This document shows positions 5,273 through 6,038 of a stretch of 6,038 nucleotides of DNA, one piece after another. The stretch is from Bordetella parapertussis. GTDB lineage: Bacteria; Pseudomonadota; Gammaproteobacteria; Burkholderiales; Burkholderiaceae_B. The notes under the pieces were generated by a model that did not search any database, was not told the DNA's origin, and saw only the letters and a list, made by a program, of their open reading frames with translations. Position 1 is the first letter of the stretch; each line of letters starts with the position of its first letter. The position numbers and the translations under genes are program-made. The stretch is taken from positions 1 to 6,038 of the forward strand of contig CAMBPA010000090.1 of the NCBI GenBank assembly GCA_945869355.1. Direction: 5' to 3'.

Positions 5273-6038
5273 TGTGCTGTGATCCCGCGGTCTTTGATTA
5301 ACTTACCCCATTTGGCACGTTCTTTGGCTTCAAAGGCAGCTAGATCAGGCCCAAACAAGTTACCAGGCACTGCAGCCAACTTCATGTAAGCCTCGGCAAC
5401 CTTCTCCGACTTAAGGCCCACGCGCGCGGCTTCAATAAGCTTGTCCATCACAGGCTGCGGCGTACCCTTAGGGGCGTAGATCGCAAACCAGGCTGTGACA
5501 TCAAAGCCCGCGACTCCGCCTTCAGCGAAAGTCGGTAAATTAGGAGCAAGCGGGGTGCGCTCGGCCGAGGTCACAGCGATACCGCGGATACGCGAACCGT
5601 CTTTAATCTGCGCGATAGAGCCAGGCAAATTATCAAACAATAGATCGATTTGCCCGCCAATCAGTGCAGGCATAGAAGCCGACACACCTTTGAACGGAAC
5701 ATGCAGCAACTCAATGCCTGCCATCGCCTCAAAATATGCGCCGGTCAGGTGTGGTGAGGAGCCGATGCCAGGCGTGCCATAACTCAGCTTCTTGTCACCC
5801 GCAGCTTTTGCTGCCTTGATGACATCACCTAGATTTTTCCAAGGCGAATTCGCGGCAACAGAAATCACGTTTGGTGTCGTCGACACTAACGCGATTGGCA
5901 CGAGATCGGAGCCGGGATCAAATTGCATCTGGGTATACAAAAACTGATTGATGGCTTGTGTGCCAATGGTCCCCAAACCGATGGTGTAGCCATCAGGCTT
6001 ACTACGTGCCACTTGGGCCAGGCCGACGTTACCGGCAG
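5269..6038 (-). CDS. Bug/TctC family tripartite tricarboxylate transporter substrate-binding protein, 5' end cut by window edge
   Basis: Periplasmic solute-binding protein of the Bug (TctC) family, which captures carboxylates and similar small acids for a TctAB-type membrane permease. About 256 residues are visible; full members have about 320-330, so the signal peptide and first strands lie right of the window. The frame continues past the GTG at 6012 as AGNVGLAQ, the end of the family's PGAGGNVG-type motif, so that GTG is not the start. Further family motifs are KPDGYTIGLGT, DLVPIALV, LSYGTPGIGSSPHL, LLHVPFKG, ALIGGQIDLLFDN, LPTFAEGG, YAPKGTPQPVMDKL and the C-terminal KWGKLIKDRGI. No permease genes are seen in the window, which is common because most Bug genes are orphans in Burkholderiales. 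It forms an operon with the downstream SDR gene through an ATGA stop-start overlap, suggesting that the two act on one pathway. The ligand is not predictable here. Confidence 0.95.
   Translation of the reverse strand, partial: AGNVGLAQVARSKPDGYTIGLGTIGTQAINQFLYTQMQFDPGSDLVPIALVSTTPNVISVAANSPWKNLGDVIKAAKAAGDKKLSYGTPGIGSSPHLTGAYFEAMAGIELLHVPFKGVSASMPALIGGQIDLLFDNLPGSIAQIKDGSRIRGIAVTSAERTPLAPNLPTFAEGGVAGFDVTAWFAIYAPKGTPQPVMDKLIEAARVGLKSEKVAEAYMKLAAVPGNLFGPDLAAFEAKERAKWGKLIKDRGITAQ

Noticed and set aside
5495..5782. 95-codon + strand frame opposite the Bug-type gene
   Set aside because: Shadow of a well-conserved Bug family region.

Overview
The window looks like a chromosomal segment of a betaproteobacterium, probably in the Burkholderiales and possibly near the Alcaligenaceae. 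The clues are a pepA-holC pair, a Bug/TctC-type periplasmic solute-binding protein (a family greatly expanded in that group), and moderately GC-rich coding DNA with GCG/CGC/CTG-type codons. This placement is an inference from gene content; no rRNA or other marker gene is present. Seven protein genes fill almost the whole window. The longest non-coding stretch is 122 bases. I see no tRNA, rRNA, CRISPR array, insertion sequence or phage remnant.

Left part, + strand (1-1952): the 3' end of pepA (leucyl aminopeptidase, cut by the left window edge) is followed after 8 bases by holC (DNA polymerase III chi subunit). They are very likely one transcription unit. Middle left, + strand (2075-2830): a stand-alone gene for a seven-helix Bax inhibitor-1/YccA-family membrane protein has a strong ribosome binding site and ends in a textbook intrinsic terminator with a perfect 12-bp stem and a TTCG loop.

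Middle right, + strand (2854-4556): a crotonase-fold protein has the residue pattern of a delta3,delta2-enoyl-CoA isomerase rather than a hydratase. It is followed by an alpha/beta hydrolase with a complete Ser-Asp-His triad. Right part, - strand (4553-6038): a Bug/TctC substrate-binding protein (cut by the right edge) is translationally coupled through an ATGA overlap to a FabG-like short-chain dehydrogenase/reductase. That reductase gene runs tail-to-tail into the hydrolase gene, and the two stop codons share the bases TTAA.

The left three genes are housekeeping or general functions: peptide turnover, replication and membrane homeostasis. The right four look like accessory metabolism of carboxylic acids or CoA esters: uptake of an organic acid, redox of a keto/hydroxy group, ester or lactone hydrolysis, and double-bond shifting in an acyl-CoA. 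No substrate can be named from the sequence. I found no convincing new biological system. The points worth a second look are the probable isomerase identity of the crotonase, the very short gap between terminator and crotonase start, the terminatorless convergent overlap, the SDR-Bug coupling, and a perfect alternating purine-pyrimidine palindrome inside pepA.
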